A stretch of DNA of 64,000 bases from Pseudomaricurvus sp033283335. GTDB taxonomy: Bacteria; Pseudomonadota; Gammaproteobacteria; Pseudomonadales; Cellvibrionaceae. Below the pieces are notes generated by a model. That model searched no databases. It was not told the DNA's origin and was given only the letters and a program-made list of their open reading frames with translations. Every line of letters starts with the position of its first letter. Position 1 is the stretch's first letter. A program made the translations under genes and the position numbers. Below are positions 52,119 to 61,920 of the stretch, one piece after another. The stretch covers positions 868,001 to 932,000 of the forward strand of contig JAWMQP010000001.1 in NCBI GenBank assembly GCA_033283335.1, written 5' to 3'.

Positions 52119-54041
52119 CTACAACGACGAGCGGCCGCGACGTGCAACGTCCGCGGCCAAGTGTTCGGCAAATGCCTCAATGCTCATCGAACCCAGGTCC
52201 TCACCAGTGCGTGTACGCACATTGACAGACCCTGTTTCAACCTCCTTATCGCCCACCGTGAGCAGATAAGGGATCTTCTGAATTGTGTGCTCGCGGATTT
52301 TAAAGCCGATCTTCTCATTTCTCAAGTCGGAAATTGCCCGGAACCCCTTGTTTCGCAAGGTTTCTTCTACTTTTTGCACATATTCTGCCTGGTTGTCAGT
52401 GATATTCATAATCACCGCCTGTTCAGGCGCCAGCCACGCGGGGAACGCCCCCTCGAAATTCTCGATCAAAATTCCGATAAAACGCTCAAACGAACCCAGA
52501 ATAGCACGGTGCAACATCACCGGAGTCTGGCGTGAACCGTCTTCCGCCACGTATTGAGCATCCAGCCGGCCGGGCATGGAGAAATCCACCTGGATGGTAC
52601 CGCACTGCCACACACGGCCCAGGCAGTCTTTGAGGGAGAATTCGATCTTCGGCCCGTAGAAAGCCCCCTCACCCGGCAGCAGCTCCCACGACTTACCTTT
52701 GGCGTCCATCGCCTCCATCAGGGCTTGTTCCGCCTTATCCCACACCTCATCACTGCCGACGCGCTGCTCTGGACGGGTAGAAATGCGGATTATGACGTCA
52801 TCAAAGCCGAAATCGGCGTACACACTGTAGAGCAGGTCGGTAAACGTCGATACCTCATCCTGAATCGCGCCTTCAGCACAGAAGATATGGGCGTCATCCT
52901 GAGTGAAGCCGCGCACCCGCATAATCCCCTGCAGGGTTCCGGAGGCTTCGTTGCGATGACAGGAGCCGAACTCCGCCAGACGCAATGGCAAATCCCGGTA
53001 GCTTTTCAAGCCCTGGTTGAACACCTGAATATGACACGGGCAGTTCATGGGCTTGACCGCGTAGTCGCGGGACTCTGACTCCACCGTAAACATATTTTCA
53101 CGGAATTTGTCCCAGTGCCCGGAGCGCTCCCACAAGGTGCGATCCACTACTTGCGGCGTCTTGATTTCCTGGTAGCCATTATTGCGCTGGACTTTGCGCA
53201 TGTACTCTTCGATGGCGGTGTAGATGGTCCAGCCTTTCGGATGCCAGAACACCATACCCGGAGCCTCTTCCTGCAAATGGAACAGGTCAAACTTCTTGCC
53301 CAGCTTGCGGTGGTCGCGCTTGACCGCCTCCTCCAGGAACCTCAGGTGCGCCTTGAGCTGCTTCTTATCCGCAAACGCCACACCGTAGATACGCTGAAGC
53401 ATCTGGTTGTCGGAGTCACCACGCCAATAGGCGCCATTGATGCTCATCAATTTGAAGTAGTGACAGAACTTCATGTTGGGCACGTGCGGGCCACGACACA
53501 TGTCGATGTATTCTTCGTGATAGTAGAGGCCCGGCTGATCATCACGAGCGATATCACGATCCAAGATTTCCATCTTGTAAGTTTCGCCGCGGGTCTCAAA
53601 AGCATCGCGAGCCTCCTGCCAGCTGACCTTTTTCTTAACCACATCGTAATTGGTTTTGGCCAGCTCCAGCATGCGCTTCTCCAGCGCCGCCATATCCTCT
53701 TCCGTCAGTTTGTGCTCAAGATCGACGTCGTAATAGAAACCGTGCTCAATGGTCGGACCAATCGCCATTTTGGCATCTGGCCAGAGCTGCTTGATGGCAT
53801 GGCCCAGCAAGTGGGCGCAGGAGTGACGAATGATTTCCAGACCATCTTCATCTTTGGGCGTAAAGATACTCAGGTCGGCATCTTCGGTGATCAGATCACT
53901 GGCATCGACGCGCTCACCATTGACACGACCACCCAGCGTGGCCTTGGCCAGGCCGGGACCGATATCGGCGGCCACATCCATTACAGAAACAGGTTTGTCG
54001 AACTCGCGCTGCGAGCCATCAGGAAGGGTAATTACAGGCAT
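52119..54041 (-). CDS. thrS: Threonine-tRNA ligase
   Basis: A 640-residue class II synthetase: TGS domain (1-62), editing domain with HSCAHLLGHA (about 73-82) and a second His/Cys site, catalytic core (about 245-535, with the Zn ligands around MNCPCHIQVF) and an anticodon-binding domain. First gene of the thrS-infC-rpmI-rplT group. Confidence 0.98.
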   Translation of the reverse strand: MPVITLPDGSQREFDKPVSVMDVAADIGPGLAKATLGGRVNGERVDASDLITEDADLSIFTPKDEDGLEIIRHSCAHLLGHAIKQLWPDAKMAIGPTIEHGFYYDVDLEHKLTEEDMAALEKRMLELAKTNYDVVKKKVSWQEARDAFETRGETYKMEILDRDIARDDQPGLYYHEEYIDMCRGPHVPNMKFCHYFKLMSINGAYWRGDSDNQMLQRIYGVAFADKKQLKAHLRFLEEAVKRDHRKLGKKFDLFHLQEEAPGMVFWHPKGWTIYTAIEEYMRKVQRNNGYQEIKTPQVVDRTLWERSGHWDKFRENMFTVESESRDYAVKPMNCPCHIQVFNQGLKSYRDLPLRLAEFGSCHRNEASGTLQGIMRVRGFTQDDAHIFCAEGAIQDEVSTFTDLLYSVYADFGFDDVIIRISTRPEQRVGSDEVWDKAEQALMEAMDAKGKSWELLPGEGAFYGPKIEFSLKDCLGRVWQCGTIQVDFSMPGRLDAQYVAEDGSRQTPVMLHRAILGSFERFIGILIENFEGAFPAWLAPEQAVIMNITDNQAEYVQKVEETLRNKGFRAISDLRNEKIGFKIREHTIQKIPYLLTVGDKEVETGSVNVRTRTGEDLGSMSIEAFAEHLAADVARRGRSSL

Positions 54042-54150
54042 TGCTATTCCTAGGTTCAGTGGTGACCCCTACGCAAGGCCACGTGAATGTGTATTTTTAA
54101 CGAGACAGGGATTATAGAGAAGGCCTTCACATCCGGCCACCGACGAACAC

Positions 54151-54187
54151 AAAAAAAAAGCCCAGGAAAATTGCCTGGGCTTTTTTT
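54151..54187. terminator. Terminator between thrS and purK
   Basis: AAAGCCCAGG, loop AAAATT, CCTGGGC with seven T on the right and nine A on the left. Reading leftward it ends purEK transcription 33 bp after the purK stop. Confidence 0.88.
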
Positions 54188-54219
54188 AGAATCAGAAAAA
54201 CTGTTGGACTGCAGATGAA

Positions 54220-55293
54220 TCAAGCGCCCTCAACCGCTCGCTCAACCCAATCAACCACCTCGGCGTAGCGCTCTGGTAACAGGGTTTTCAGCTCATCCAA
54301 ACCCTGAATCAGCTTTTTATCGCCACTGTGGGTGAAGGTAATATGCCCCACCTTGCGACCTTCGCGCACCTCTTTGCCATACCAATAAGGCTCGGCCCCC
54401 GGAATTGCCCACCAGCGCTCATCCCGTGGCGTGCCCAGCAAATTGATCATCACATTCAGCCCCTTTACCAATGGCTGAGCCAGAGGCACTCCGGCCACGG
54501 CACGCATATGACTTTCAAACTGGCTCACACTGGCCCCAGCCTGGGTCCAATGAGCCGTGTTGTGCACTCGCGGGGCCAACTCATTGACGATTAATTCGTC
54601 ACCGACCCGGAAACACTCCATGGCCATCACACCCACATAATCCAGACCATCCAGCAACTTGCCCAGCATGGCCTCCGCCTTGCCCTGCAACTTAGCCAGG
54701 CGCGGCAGCGGTGCAACAGAGGCTGTCAGCACACCATTGAGCTGCAATGTCAGTGTCAACGGGTAAAAGAACTTGTTACCGTCGCGATCACGCACACCCA
54801 CAATCGCCATCTCTTCATCAAAATTGATGCCCTGCTCAACAATGGCCAGATTGCGCCAGTCGTCAGGAATGGCGGTGCCCTCTGCCTGCTTCAGCCAGAA
54901 TTGACCACGACCATCGTAGCCGCCGGTGCGTCGCTTCATCAGCGCCCGCTCACCCAATTCGGCATACACTTCTTCGGCGGTCAGGGCGTCATCCACCAGC
55001 TTCCAGGGCGATGTGGCCAGCCCCAAATCATCCAGCAACTGCTTCTGGGTATAGCGATCCGCCAAACGACCAAACACATCCAAATTGATGAAGTTAGGAT
55101 GACTAGCCAAGGCCTTGGTGACAGGTGTTTCAGGCCACTGCTCACGCTCAGCGGTCACCACGTCGTCAGGCTTCAGGTCGGGCAGCTGGTCTGAATCGAT
55201 GTCCACAGGAATCGCCTCCACACTCAATGGCATGGCGGCATGCTGCAGCATTGCGCCCAATTGACCGTGACCCAAAATCCAAACCTTACTCAT
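54220..55293 (-). CDS. purK: 5-(carboxyamino)imidazole ribonucleotide synthase
   Basis: A 357-residue ATP-grasp enzyme of purine synthesis. VWILGHGQLGAMLQHAA (residues 4-20), RTGGYDGRGQFW (ATP loop), NEIAPRVHN-type motif NELAPRVHNTAHWT and HITFTHSGD near the end. ATG 55293 gives the normal N-terminus; TTG 55305 is in frame. Follows purE by 64 bp. Confidence 0.96.
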   Translation of the reverse strand: MSKVWILGHGQLGAMLQHAAMPLSVEAIPVDIDSDQLPDLKPDDVVTAEREQWPETPVTKALASHPNFINLDVFGRLADRYTQKQLLDDLGLATSPWKLVDDALTAEEVYAELGERALMKRRTGGYDGRGQFWLKQAEGTAIPDDWRNLAIVEQGINFDEEMAIVGVRDRDGNKFFYPLTLTLQLNGVLTASVAPLPRLAKLQGKAEAMLGKLLDGLDYVGVMAMECFRVGDELIVNELAPRVHNTAHWTQAGASVSQFESHMRAVAGVPLAQPLVKGLNVMINLLGTPRDERWWAIPGAEPYWYGKEVREGRKVGHITFTHSGDKKLIQGLDELKTLLPERYAEVVDWVERAVEGA

Positions 55294-55357
55294 AGCGCTC
55301 GACAACCCCGAAACTCTACCTTGAACTCTTCAACACATCTATTTATTGGATGGCGCT

Positions 55358-55846
55358 TTATACCCGAGGATCGGGGCTCGCCAGGACGGAATCCGTCTGT
55401 TCTTTACGGAACGCGTTAATGCGCTTGGCCAACGCCTCATCGGACGTTGCCAGAATCTGTGCAGCCATCAGGCCCGCATTAAAGGCGCCGGCACCACCGA
55501 TGGCCAGCGTGCCTACTGCCACACCACGGGGCATTTGCACAATGGACAACAAGCTGTCCTGACCGCTCAGGGCCTTGCTTTGCACCGGCACACCCAGCAC
55601 CGGAAGATGCGTCTGGGAAGCTGCCATACCCGGCAAATGGGCTGCACCACCGGCACCCGCCACAATTACCTTAAAACCTTTATCGGCAGCCGTGGAAGAA
55701 AACTCCATCAGCTTGTCGGGCGTACGATGCGCAGATACAACTTCCACGTGATAATCGACACCCAGCTTATCCAGGATGTCTGCCGCTTCCTTCATGGTTG
55801 GCCAATCGCTTTTAGACCCCATAATAATTGCGATTTCTGCTTGCAT
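55358..55846 (-). CDS. purE: N5-carboxyaminoimidazole ribonucleotide mutase
   Basis: A 162-residue class I PurE: IAIIMGSKSDWPTM near the N-terminus, VVSAHRTPDKL, and AGGAAHLPGMAA. It converts N5-CAIR, made by PurK, to CAIR. ATG at 55846 has GGGGAG upstream; the frame is open 15 codons earlier but without a site. Confidence 0.97.
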   Translation of the reverse strand: MQAEIAIIMGSKSDWPTMKEAADILDKLGVDYHVEVVSAHRTPDKLMEFSSTAADKGFKVIVAGAGGAAHLPGMAASQTHLPVLGVPVQSKALSGQDSLLSIVQMPRGVAVGTLAIGGAGAFNAGLMAAQILATSDEALAKRINAFRKEQTDSVLASPDPRV

Positions 55847-55923
55847 CTTCTCTCCCCGAAGCCTGAAGCCTCTTTGATTCGACCCCGGCATCTCCCCTCA
55901 AAAAGAGTGACAGGCCCCAAACG

Positions 55924-55945
55924 AAAAAACCCGCTGAAAAGCGGG
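55924..55945 (-). terminator. Terminator after tRNA-Val
   Basis: Leftward, CCCGCT-TTTC-AGCGGG followed by six T, 70 bp after the tRNA-Val CCA end and upstream of purE. Confidence 0.85.
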
Positions 55946-56014
55946 TGATTACGTGCTGCCTGCCCGCTGCTCCCCATCATATGCCGAGAAGAGCGCAGGC
56001 AAGCCGCGCAAATT

Positions 56015-56091
<77 letters not shown>

Positions 56092-56327
56092 ATAAAGTCT
56101 AGCCTATTAACTAAAACCTTTTTCCTTCAGAGAGTTACAGGGCTAATCAGCGCCTCCCCCGAAGAAGGCGCGTACTTTACCAGCACCTTTAAAACCTGAC
56201 AAGCCCCTTTACTCAAGAACTTTTCAACAACTGCAGGATTCAGTTCCGGACGCCATTGGCTCTACAGTCAGGCCGCAAGAAACGGTAGAATTCGCCGCTA
56301 ATCCACCGATAGTGAAAAATCACAAAA

Positions 56328-57257
56328 ATGCGAATTGCAGTGACAGGTGCCAACGGATTTGTCGGCACGGCCCTGTGCCAACACCTCAGAGAAGCCGGCA
56401 TGGACGTCATCCCTTTGACACGCCGTGGCGAACATACTGTTAACTCTTATTATCCCGTTAACTCTTATTATCCCGTTAACTACGACAACCCCCAGAGCCT
56501 GTCTCAGTCCCTGCGCGGTTGTGACTGCGTCATCCACCTGATTGCCAAGACTCACGAAACAGACCGCTCCCGCAACCCCGTTGCCACACTGGATGCCTAC
56601 AGGGCAGTCAATGTTGACCTGAGCCGAAAAGTAACTCTTGCCGCAGCCGATGCGAAAGTAAAACGCCTGGTCTTCCTAAGCAGCATTAAGGTCAATGGAG
56701 AGACGACCGACGCCCAGCCGTTTCGCCACACCGACACCCCAGCCCCAACAACTGCTTACGGCATCAGCAAACTGGAAGCCGAACGCTCACTGACTCGCCT
56801 CTGCAACCAGAACCGGATGGAGCTGGTCATTGTTCGAGCTCCGTTGATCTACGCCCCAAACGCCAAGGGTAATATCGACACGCTGCGTAAAGCGATTAAT
56901 CTTGGACTGCCCCTACCCCTGGGAAGCCTTAACAACCGTCGCGACCTTATCGATTTAAACGTGCTCTGTCATCTCCTGAGACAATGCAGCACACACCCCA
57001 GCGCCGCAGGCCAAACCCTGCTTGTCAGTAATGGGCAACCCTGTTCCACGCCCGAGCTGATCAGGCGCCTGGGAAGGGATATCGGCAAGGCGCCTCGACT
57101 GCTGCCAATCCCAGCCTCATGGTTACATCGGTTGAGCAGCCTGACGCAACAAACAGCCTTTCTGGAGAAGCTGACAGGCAACCTGGAAATAGACAACTCC
57201 TTTGCCAGCCAACTATTTCAGGACGGAGAGATCTTGCAAGACGGGGAGACAGCATGA
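56328..57257 (+). CDS. NAD-dependent sugar epimerase/reductase (WbpV-like)
   Basis: A 309-residue short-chain dehydrogenase: NAD loop TGANGFVGTALC (residues 6-17), YGISKLEAE (Y-x3-K active site, about 145-153) and a sugar-binding C-terminus. In Pseudomonas O-antigen loci, WbpV-like proteins make UDP-N-acetylfucosamine-type sugars and precede a WbpL transferase, as here (overlap ATGA). A perfect 18-bp tandem repeat encodes NSYYPVNSYYPVN at about residues 38-50, near the nucleotide-binding half. Confidence 0.82.
   Translation: MRIAVTGANGFVGTALCQHLREAGMDVIPLTRRGEHTVNSYYPVNSYYPVNYDNPQSLSQSLRGCDCVIHLIAKTHETDRSRNPVATLDAYRAVNVDLSRKVTLAAADAKVKRLVFLSSIKVNGETTDAQPFRHTDTPAPTTAYGISKLEAERSLTRLCNQNRMELVIVRAPLIYAPNAKGNIDTLRKAINLGLPLPLGSLNNRRDLIDLNVLCHLLRQCSTHPSAAGQTLLVSNGQPCSTPELIRRLGRDIGKAPRLLPIPASWLHRLSSLTQQTAFLEKLTGNLEIDNSFASQLFQDGEILQDGETA
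56439..56481 (+). repeat. 18-bp in-frame tandem repeat in the epimerase gene
   Basis: GTTAACTCTTATTATCCC at 56439-56456 and again at 56457-56474, then a partial third copy GTTAACT. Being a multiple of three it adds or removes six residues (VNSYYP) without a frameshift. Confidence 0.92.
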
Positions 57258-58300
57258 GCCAGCCCTACCCGCTTCTTGCCTATATAGCGACCTTTACCGC
57301 GACACTCTTAACCAGCTATCTGATCACACAACAATATCGGCACTTCGCCCTCAAACAAGGAGTAGTGGATACGCCCAACCGTCGCAGCTCCCACTCGACC
57401 CCCACACCACGGGGCGGCGGCATATCTGTTGTTATCACCTCACTAGCCCTGGTTTTGCTCGGCTACTGGACCAATACCTTGAATACCGGCACCGCCCTGG
57501 CACTTCTGACAGGCGGTGGCGCAGTGGCGCTGATCGGCTTTCTCGACGATCTATACTCCCTTCCCAATAAACTGCGATTCGCCACCCACTTACTGGCCAG
57601 CCTGGCGGCCCTCTTACTGCTTGACCAACTGCCAACCTTGCCCCTACCGGGCACAGAGTTACAGCTGGCAGGCTTCTGGCTTTTACCCCTGGCACTGGCA
57701 TTAACCTGGCTGATCAACCTGTACAATTTTATGGACGGCATCGACGGCATCGCTGCCACCGAAGCCCTGTGCACCCTGATGGGAGCCAGCCTGATTTACT
57801 GTTTATTACCCACGCCTGACAGGAGCACAAACATTGCACTCACCTCACTGATGCTTATGGCGCCACTGCTGGGGTTTTTATTGCTCAACTGGCCACCGGC
57901 TCGTATTTTTATGGGTGATGGATGCAGCGGCTTTTTAGGGTTTTTCCTGGGGTTGCTGGGAATTATTTACTCCAACCACTCCGCCATCAATCTGTGGTCC
58001 TGGGCCATCCTCCTGGGCGTTTTTGTAGTTGACTCCGGCTGGACGCTCATTACCCGCATGGTCACAGGTCAAACCTGGCATCAAGCCCACCGCAGCCACT
58101 GCTATCAAATTCTGAGTCGCAAAATAGGCAGTCATCTACCTGTCACCCTGGGCACAGGCCTGATTACCCTATTCTGGCTGACACCCATGGCCTGGCTGGC
58201 AAGCGCCAACCCCCATCTGGGAATAGCTTTTCTCTTAATAGCCTACAGCCCACTGGCGTTGCTCTGCCTGAGATGCCACGCAGGCCTGGTCAACGACTAG
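57254..58300 (+). CDS. Undecaprenyl-phosphate sugar-1-phosphate transferase (WbpL/WecA-like)
   Basis: A 348-residue, about 10-helix MraY/WecA-family enzyme that starts lipid-linked O-antigen synthesis at the inner membrane. Motifs: DTPNRRSSHSTPTPRGGG, NLYNFMDGIDGIAA (catalytic Asp), FMGDGCSGFLGFFLG and HRSHCYQ. ATG 57254 overlaps the epimerase stop (ATGA) with GGGGAG upstream; an earlier start would overlap the epimerase gene. Confidence 0.86.
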   Translation: MSQPYPLLAYIATFTATLLTSYLITQQYRHFALKQGVVDTPNRRSSHSTPTPRGGGISVVITSLALVLLGYWTNTLNTGTALALLTGGGAVALIGFLDDLYSLPNKLRFATHLLASLAALLLLDQLPTLPLPGTELQLAGFWLLPLALALTWLINLYNFMDGIDGIAATEALCTLMGASLIYCLLPTPDRSTNIALTSLMLMAPLLGFLLLNWPPARIFMGDGCSGFLGFFLGLLGIIYSNHSAINLWSWAILLGVFVVDSGWTLITRMVTGQTWHQAHRSHCYQILSRKIGSHLPVTLGTGLITLFWLTPMAWLASANPHLGIAFLLIAYSPLALLCLRCHAGLVND

Positions 58301-58401
58301 CGAACCCGCGCGGAGTCACACTCTTTTCTGATTCTGATATTCGCGCCATTTTTGCTTATAAATCAACCGGTTATTTTTTACAGATTATTTTAAAAGACCC
58401 C

Positions 58402-58428
58402 TTGACGAGGCCCCGATCGGGCTATAAT
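58402..58428 (+). promoter_or_regulatory. Promoter of tRNA-Asn
   Basis: TTGACG (58402-58407), 15 bases including a GC-rich stretch, TATAAT (58423-58428), about 50 bp before the tRNA. Short spacing with a discriminator GCGCC after the -10 fits a stringently controlled stable-RNA promoter. Confidence 0.7.
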
Positions 58429-58478
58429 ATACGCGCCATCTTGAGACGGGGGCAACAACAACCACTCAGGAGAACAAT

Positions 58479-58554
58479 TCCGCCTTAGCTCAGTTGGTAG
58501 AGCAAATGACTGTTAATCATTGGGTCGCTGGTTCGAGCCCAGCAGGCGGAGCCA
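58479..58554 (+). tRNA. tRNA-Asn(GTT)
   Basis: A 76-base cloverleaf: acceptor TCCGCCT/AGGCGGA, D-arm GCTCAGTTGGTAGAGC, anticodon loop CTGTTAA (GTT), T-arm GCTGGTTCGAGCCCAGC and encoded CCA. Confidence 0.95.
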
Positions 58555-58564
58555 AATACAAAAA

Positions 58565-58589
58565 GGCCGCTCTTTGAGCGGCCTTTTTT
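58565..58589 (+). terminator. Terminator of tRNA-Asn
   Basis: GGCCGCTC-TTT-GAGCGGCC followed by six T, 10 bases after the tRNA end. Confidence 0.92.
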
Positions 58590-58803
58590 ATTTCTCAAAA
58601 ATTAATTAAGCCCGAGAGTGACGCTTGATTGATCTCTTTTTGGTTCACAATAAGTCCGTCAATAATTACAATAACTATTTATCATCAAATAAGCAGATAT
58701 TGATCACAACTGGTTGGTAAAAATCTTTACTGAGCCCCGCAGTGAACTACTCTTTTTTAGAGGTGCTCGCAAACGAACGCCCTCTTATTCTGCTCACGGA
58801 TTT

Positions 58804-60768
58804 ATGGAAAGAATGAGTCGAGCTATTATGTTACGTCCCCTACTGGAAGCTAAACGCACCACCAAACGCTTGATTTCGGTAGCTTACGACACGCTCGCTC
58901 TCTGCCTCTCTCTCTATATCGCCTGGGCCTTGCGACTTGGCGAGCCGGCCATAGCCCCATCCCAGATCGATTTCATTTGCCTGACAATCACCGTCATGGT
59001 TTCCCTGGTAGCGTTCATCCGGCTGGGGTTGTATCGAGCCATATTGCGCTACATGGCTCAGGACGCTGCATTCAGTATTGCTATCGGCCTGATCATTTCG
59101 TCCCTGACACTCGCCGCCAGCAGTTTCATCCTGAAAGCCTCAATCCCCCGCTCCGTCCCAGTTATTTATCTGTTAACGGCATCCTTTTTAATTGGCTTGC
59201 CGCGTCTCATGGTTCGCAATGTGGTACAGGTTTTATTTCCCATTGGCGACACCAAAGTACTGATCTATGGTGCCGGCAGTGCAGGTCGCATGCTGGCAGA
59301 CTCCTTGCGCCCCAGTCAGGAGTTTCAACCGGTCGCATTTTTGGATGACGATCCAAGGTTAAAAGGCAATAAGATCAGGGGGCTTCCTGTACATTCCGGC
59401 CAGGACATCGGCGCCCTCATAAAAAAACATCGTTGCGAAAAGGTGTTTTTGGCCTTGGGAGCGGTAGACCGTGCTACCAAATTGGCCATTATCAGGCAGC
59501 TGGAACAATACCCGGTACAAATTCAAACCATCCCGCCTCTGGAGGAACTCACCAAAGGTGATGCGGACATCGGCGAAATTCGCGATGTAAAGATTGAAGA
59601 TCTATTGGGGCGTGATCCGGTAATGCCTGACCAGGCCCTTATGAAGGCCAATAACACCAATAAAGTCGTCATGGTCACAGGCGCAGGTGGTTCAATTGGT
59701 TCAGAGCTTTGTCGACAAATACTCCAACAGCAACCAACAACGTTAATTTTATTCGAACTGAACGAATTTAACCTCTACAACATTGAACAAGAACTGCAAA
59801 AGAAAGTAACAAGCAAGAAACTGGACACTCGTGTTGTCCCCTTGCTGGGATCTGTTCAGGACCAAAAACGCTTGGAAACCATCATGAAGCATTTTGGTGT
59901 GCAGACGGTTTACCATGCGGCGGCCTATAAGCATGTTCCCCTGGTGGAACACAATATGATTGAAGGTATTCGCAACAACGTCTTTGGTACCTACTACTGC
60001 GCCCTGGCCGCTCAAACCGCCAAAGTCGATACCTTTGTATTAATCTCAACCGATAAGGCTGTCAGATCTACCAATATTATGGGTGCCAGTAAACGCCTGG
60101 CCGAACTGATTGTGCAAAACCTGGGTAAAAAGACAGGCCAGCACACCCGTTTCTGTATGGTTCGATTTGGCAATGTACTGGGTTCCTCAGGCTCTGTAGT
60201 ACCTCATTTCCGCCAACAAATTGCTCAAGGGGGCCCTGTTACCGTAACCCACCCAGAAGTAACCCGGTATTTTATGACCATCCCCGAAGCCGCCCAGCTG
60301 GTTATCCAGGCTGGTGCCATTGCCAAAGGCGGAGAAACCTATGTGCTGGAGATGGGAGAGCCTGTAAAGATCGTGGACCTGGCCAAAGAAATGATCAAAC
60401 TGAGCGGGTTCAGCGTTAAAAGCTCGGAAAACCCCGGCGGTGAGATCGAAATCACCTTCTCTGGCTTACGTCCTGGCGAGAAGCTCTATGAAGAGCTGCT
60501 CATTAACGAGAACGTTGTGGGAACGAAGCATCCCCGGATTACCGAGGCGCTCGACCCGGCCTTAGACGCAGAAGTCATTGACAGCCTAATCGCCATGCTG
60601 GACCGCGCTTGCAAGGCCTTTGATTACTCTTCAGTCCAGGAACTGCTGACAAACACCCTGACTGTCTATGCCGGGAATGGCCATATCAATGACCTGTTGC
60701 ATACTGAGAAGCAAGCACATACTAAAGTGCCCGCATTGCAGGTAGTGCCTACAACCCCTAGCGCGTAA
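58804..60768 (+). CDS. UDP-GlcNAc 4,6-dehydratase (WbpM/CapD/FlaA1-type)
   Basis: A 654-residue inner-membrane enzyme: four N-terminal transmembrane helices (about 20-140), a first Rossmann-like domain (GAGSAGRML) and a catalytic SDR domain (TGAGGSIGSELCRQI, then STDKAVRSTNIMGASKR and VRFGNVLGSSGSVVPHF). It makes UDP-4-keto-6-deoxy sugars that feed FucNAc/QuiNAc-type O-antigens and so fits WbpV/WbpL upstream. Start uncertain: ATG 58804 or 58813; the frame is open to a TTG at 58714. Confidence 0.9.
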   Translation: MERMSRAIMLRPLLEAKRTTKRLISVAYDTLALCLSLYIAWALRLGEPAIAPSQIDFICLTITVMVSLVAFIRLGLYRAILRYMAQDAAFSIAIGLIISSLTLAASSFILKASIPRSVPVIYLLTASFLIGLPRLMVRNVVQVLFPIGDTKVLIYGAGSAGRMLADSLRPSQEFQPVAFLDDDPRLKGNKIRGLPVHSGQDIGALIKKHRCEKVFLALGAVDRATKLAIIRQLEQYPVQIQTIPPLEELTKGDADIGEIRDVKIEDLLGRDPVMPDQALMKANNTNKVVMVTGAGGSIGSELCRQILQQQPTTLILFELNEFNLYNIEQELQKKVTSKKLDTRVVPLLGSVQDQKRLETIMKHFGVQTVYHAAAYKHVPLVEHNMIEGIRNNVFGTYYCALAAQTAKVDTFVLISTDKAVRSTNIMGASKRLAELIVQNLGKKTGQHTRFCMVRFGNVLGSSGSVVPHFRQQIAQGGPVTVTHPEVTRYFMTIPEAAQLVIQAGAIAKGGETYVLEMGEPVKIVDLAKEMIKLSGFSVKSSENPGGEIEITFSGLRPGEKLYEELLINENVVGTKHPRITEALDPALDAEVIDSLIAMLDRACKAFDYSSVQELLTNTLTVYAGNGHINDLLHTEKQAHTKVPALQVVPTTPSA

Positions 60769-60800
60769 GTATTCAGTAGTCTTACTGGCCAGCAGGCTGA

Positions 60801-61913
60801 TCAATGAATGTGAATTCGCCCTTCCCTGATCAACAATTTCCCTGAATACCACAGTTTACGTGCGGTAAATGCCACACATTTAAGAATCCGTCGCCAGGCT
60901 TGAGGTGAATCTCCGCTGCTTTTAGCCTCAGTAGCGAACAATCCTATTGAAGCAATACCAACCCCCAAATTACGCGTATCTGTGGACTTTCCAAGGCTGA
61001 CAGGAGATAGCAGCCGGGAGTTGCTGAACTCCAGCACCAGCTTGTCTTGTCCTTTAGTTGACAGCTCAATATCCAAAAAGTGTAGCCTGTCACTTTGACT
61101 GACAGTATAAAATCGCTGTACACCCTCACCACACCGATAACCTAACCTGAATTCCATGCCCTCAAAGAGCTCAGGCAACATAAAGCCGATAATGAGTTTG
61201 CCTGGTGGAAAAGGTAACTTCTTTAGGTCTACGGTGACAGAAAATAAAGATTGTGCGGACCAGCAAACTCCTGCCTGTTTGTCATACTCATGACAGCCAG
61301 TTAAAGAGAAATAGTCTTCTGCTGGAGACAAGTAACCAAATCTCCCTCCATCGGAATGGAAATCCTCGAAAAAACGATCTCGAACAAGGGTAAACTCCGG
61401 GCTTTGATAATCATGCGGAAGCACCGAATCATAAAATTGACCCAGCGACTCTTCAAACGCAGTGACATCATAATAGGCACGGCTAACGTCCAGAGCAGGA
61501 AAACAGTTAAACTGCTTAAACAGCTCATCAACATCCCTGACAAAGCTCCAATTTTTTCGCCTTAAGGAAAACTTAACATGCTCAAGGGGGCGATGCACAA
61601 ACAGGACATTAAAGCAGTCAGGATATTGTTGAATAAATCGCAATACCAAATAGGGTTGAACGACATCCTTGATGATATAGCCCTCTCTGTACTTTAACAG
61701 CTCTTGTCGAGATGCTTCATAAAAGCGCTCAAAATCTGGGTGAGACTCTTGCACATGGAAAGGGACAGGCAAGAAGTCATTATTGCGCTGGTGATTTAAT
61801 ACTTCACCAGAAGAAACCACCCCCTCTTTAAGGCCAGGCAACATTAATTTTGATATTCGATAGGCTTCCGAGGTAAACCCCCTGGGAAAGCCAATCAATA
61901 AAAGTGACTTCAC
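60801..61913 (-). CDS. Sulfotransferase-like protein with C-terminal surface-sugar module
   Basis: A 370-residue protein. The N-terminus LLIGFPRGFTSEAYR resembles the PAPS-binding loop of sulfotransferases, and VLFVHRPLEHVKFSLRRKNW the 3'-phosphate site R-x6-S-x-R. From about residue 215 a beta-rich module ends in STDTRNLGVGIASIGL, the D-R-x-LG-V-x(3)-I pattern common at the end of polysaccharide glycosyltransferases. Likely modifies the exported polysaccharide. It follows the ABC genes by 7 bp. Pattern-based; activity not certain. Confidence 0.5.
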   Translation of the reverse strand: MKSLLLIGFPRGFTSEAYRISKLMLPGLKEGVVSSGEVLNHQRNNDFLPVPFHVQESHPDFERFYEASRQELLKYREGYIIKDVVQPYLVLRFIQQYPDCFNVLFVHRPLEHVKFSLRRKNWSFVRDVDELFKQFNCFPALDVSRAYYDVTAFEESLGQFYDSVLPHDYQSPEFTLVRDRFFEDFHSDGGRFGYLSPAEDYFSLTGCHEYDKQAGVCWSAQSLFSVTVDLKKLPFPPGKLIIGFMLPELFEGMEFRLGYRCGEGVQRFYTVSQSDRLHFLDIELSTKGQDKLVLEFSNSRLLSPVSLGKSTDTRNLGVGIASIGLFATEAKSSGDSPQAWRRILKCVAFTARKLWYSGKLLIREGRIHIH

Positions 61914-61920
61914 CGTTACA

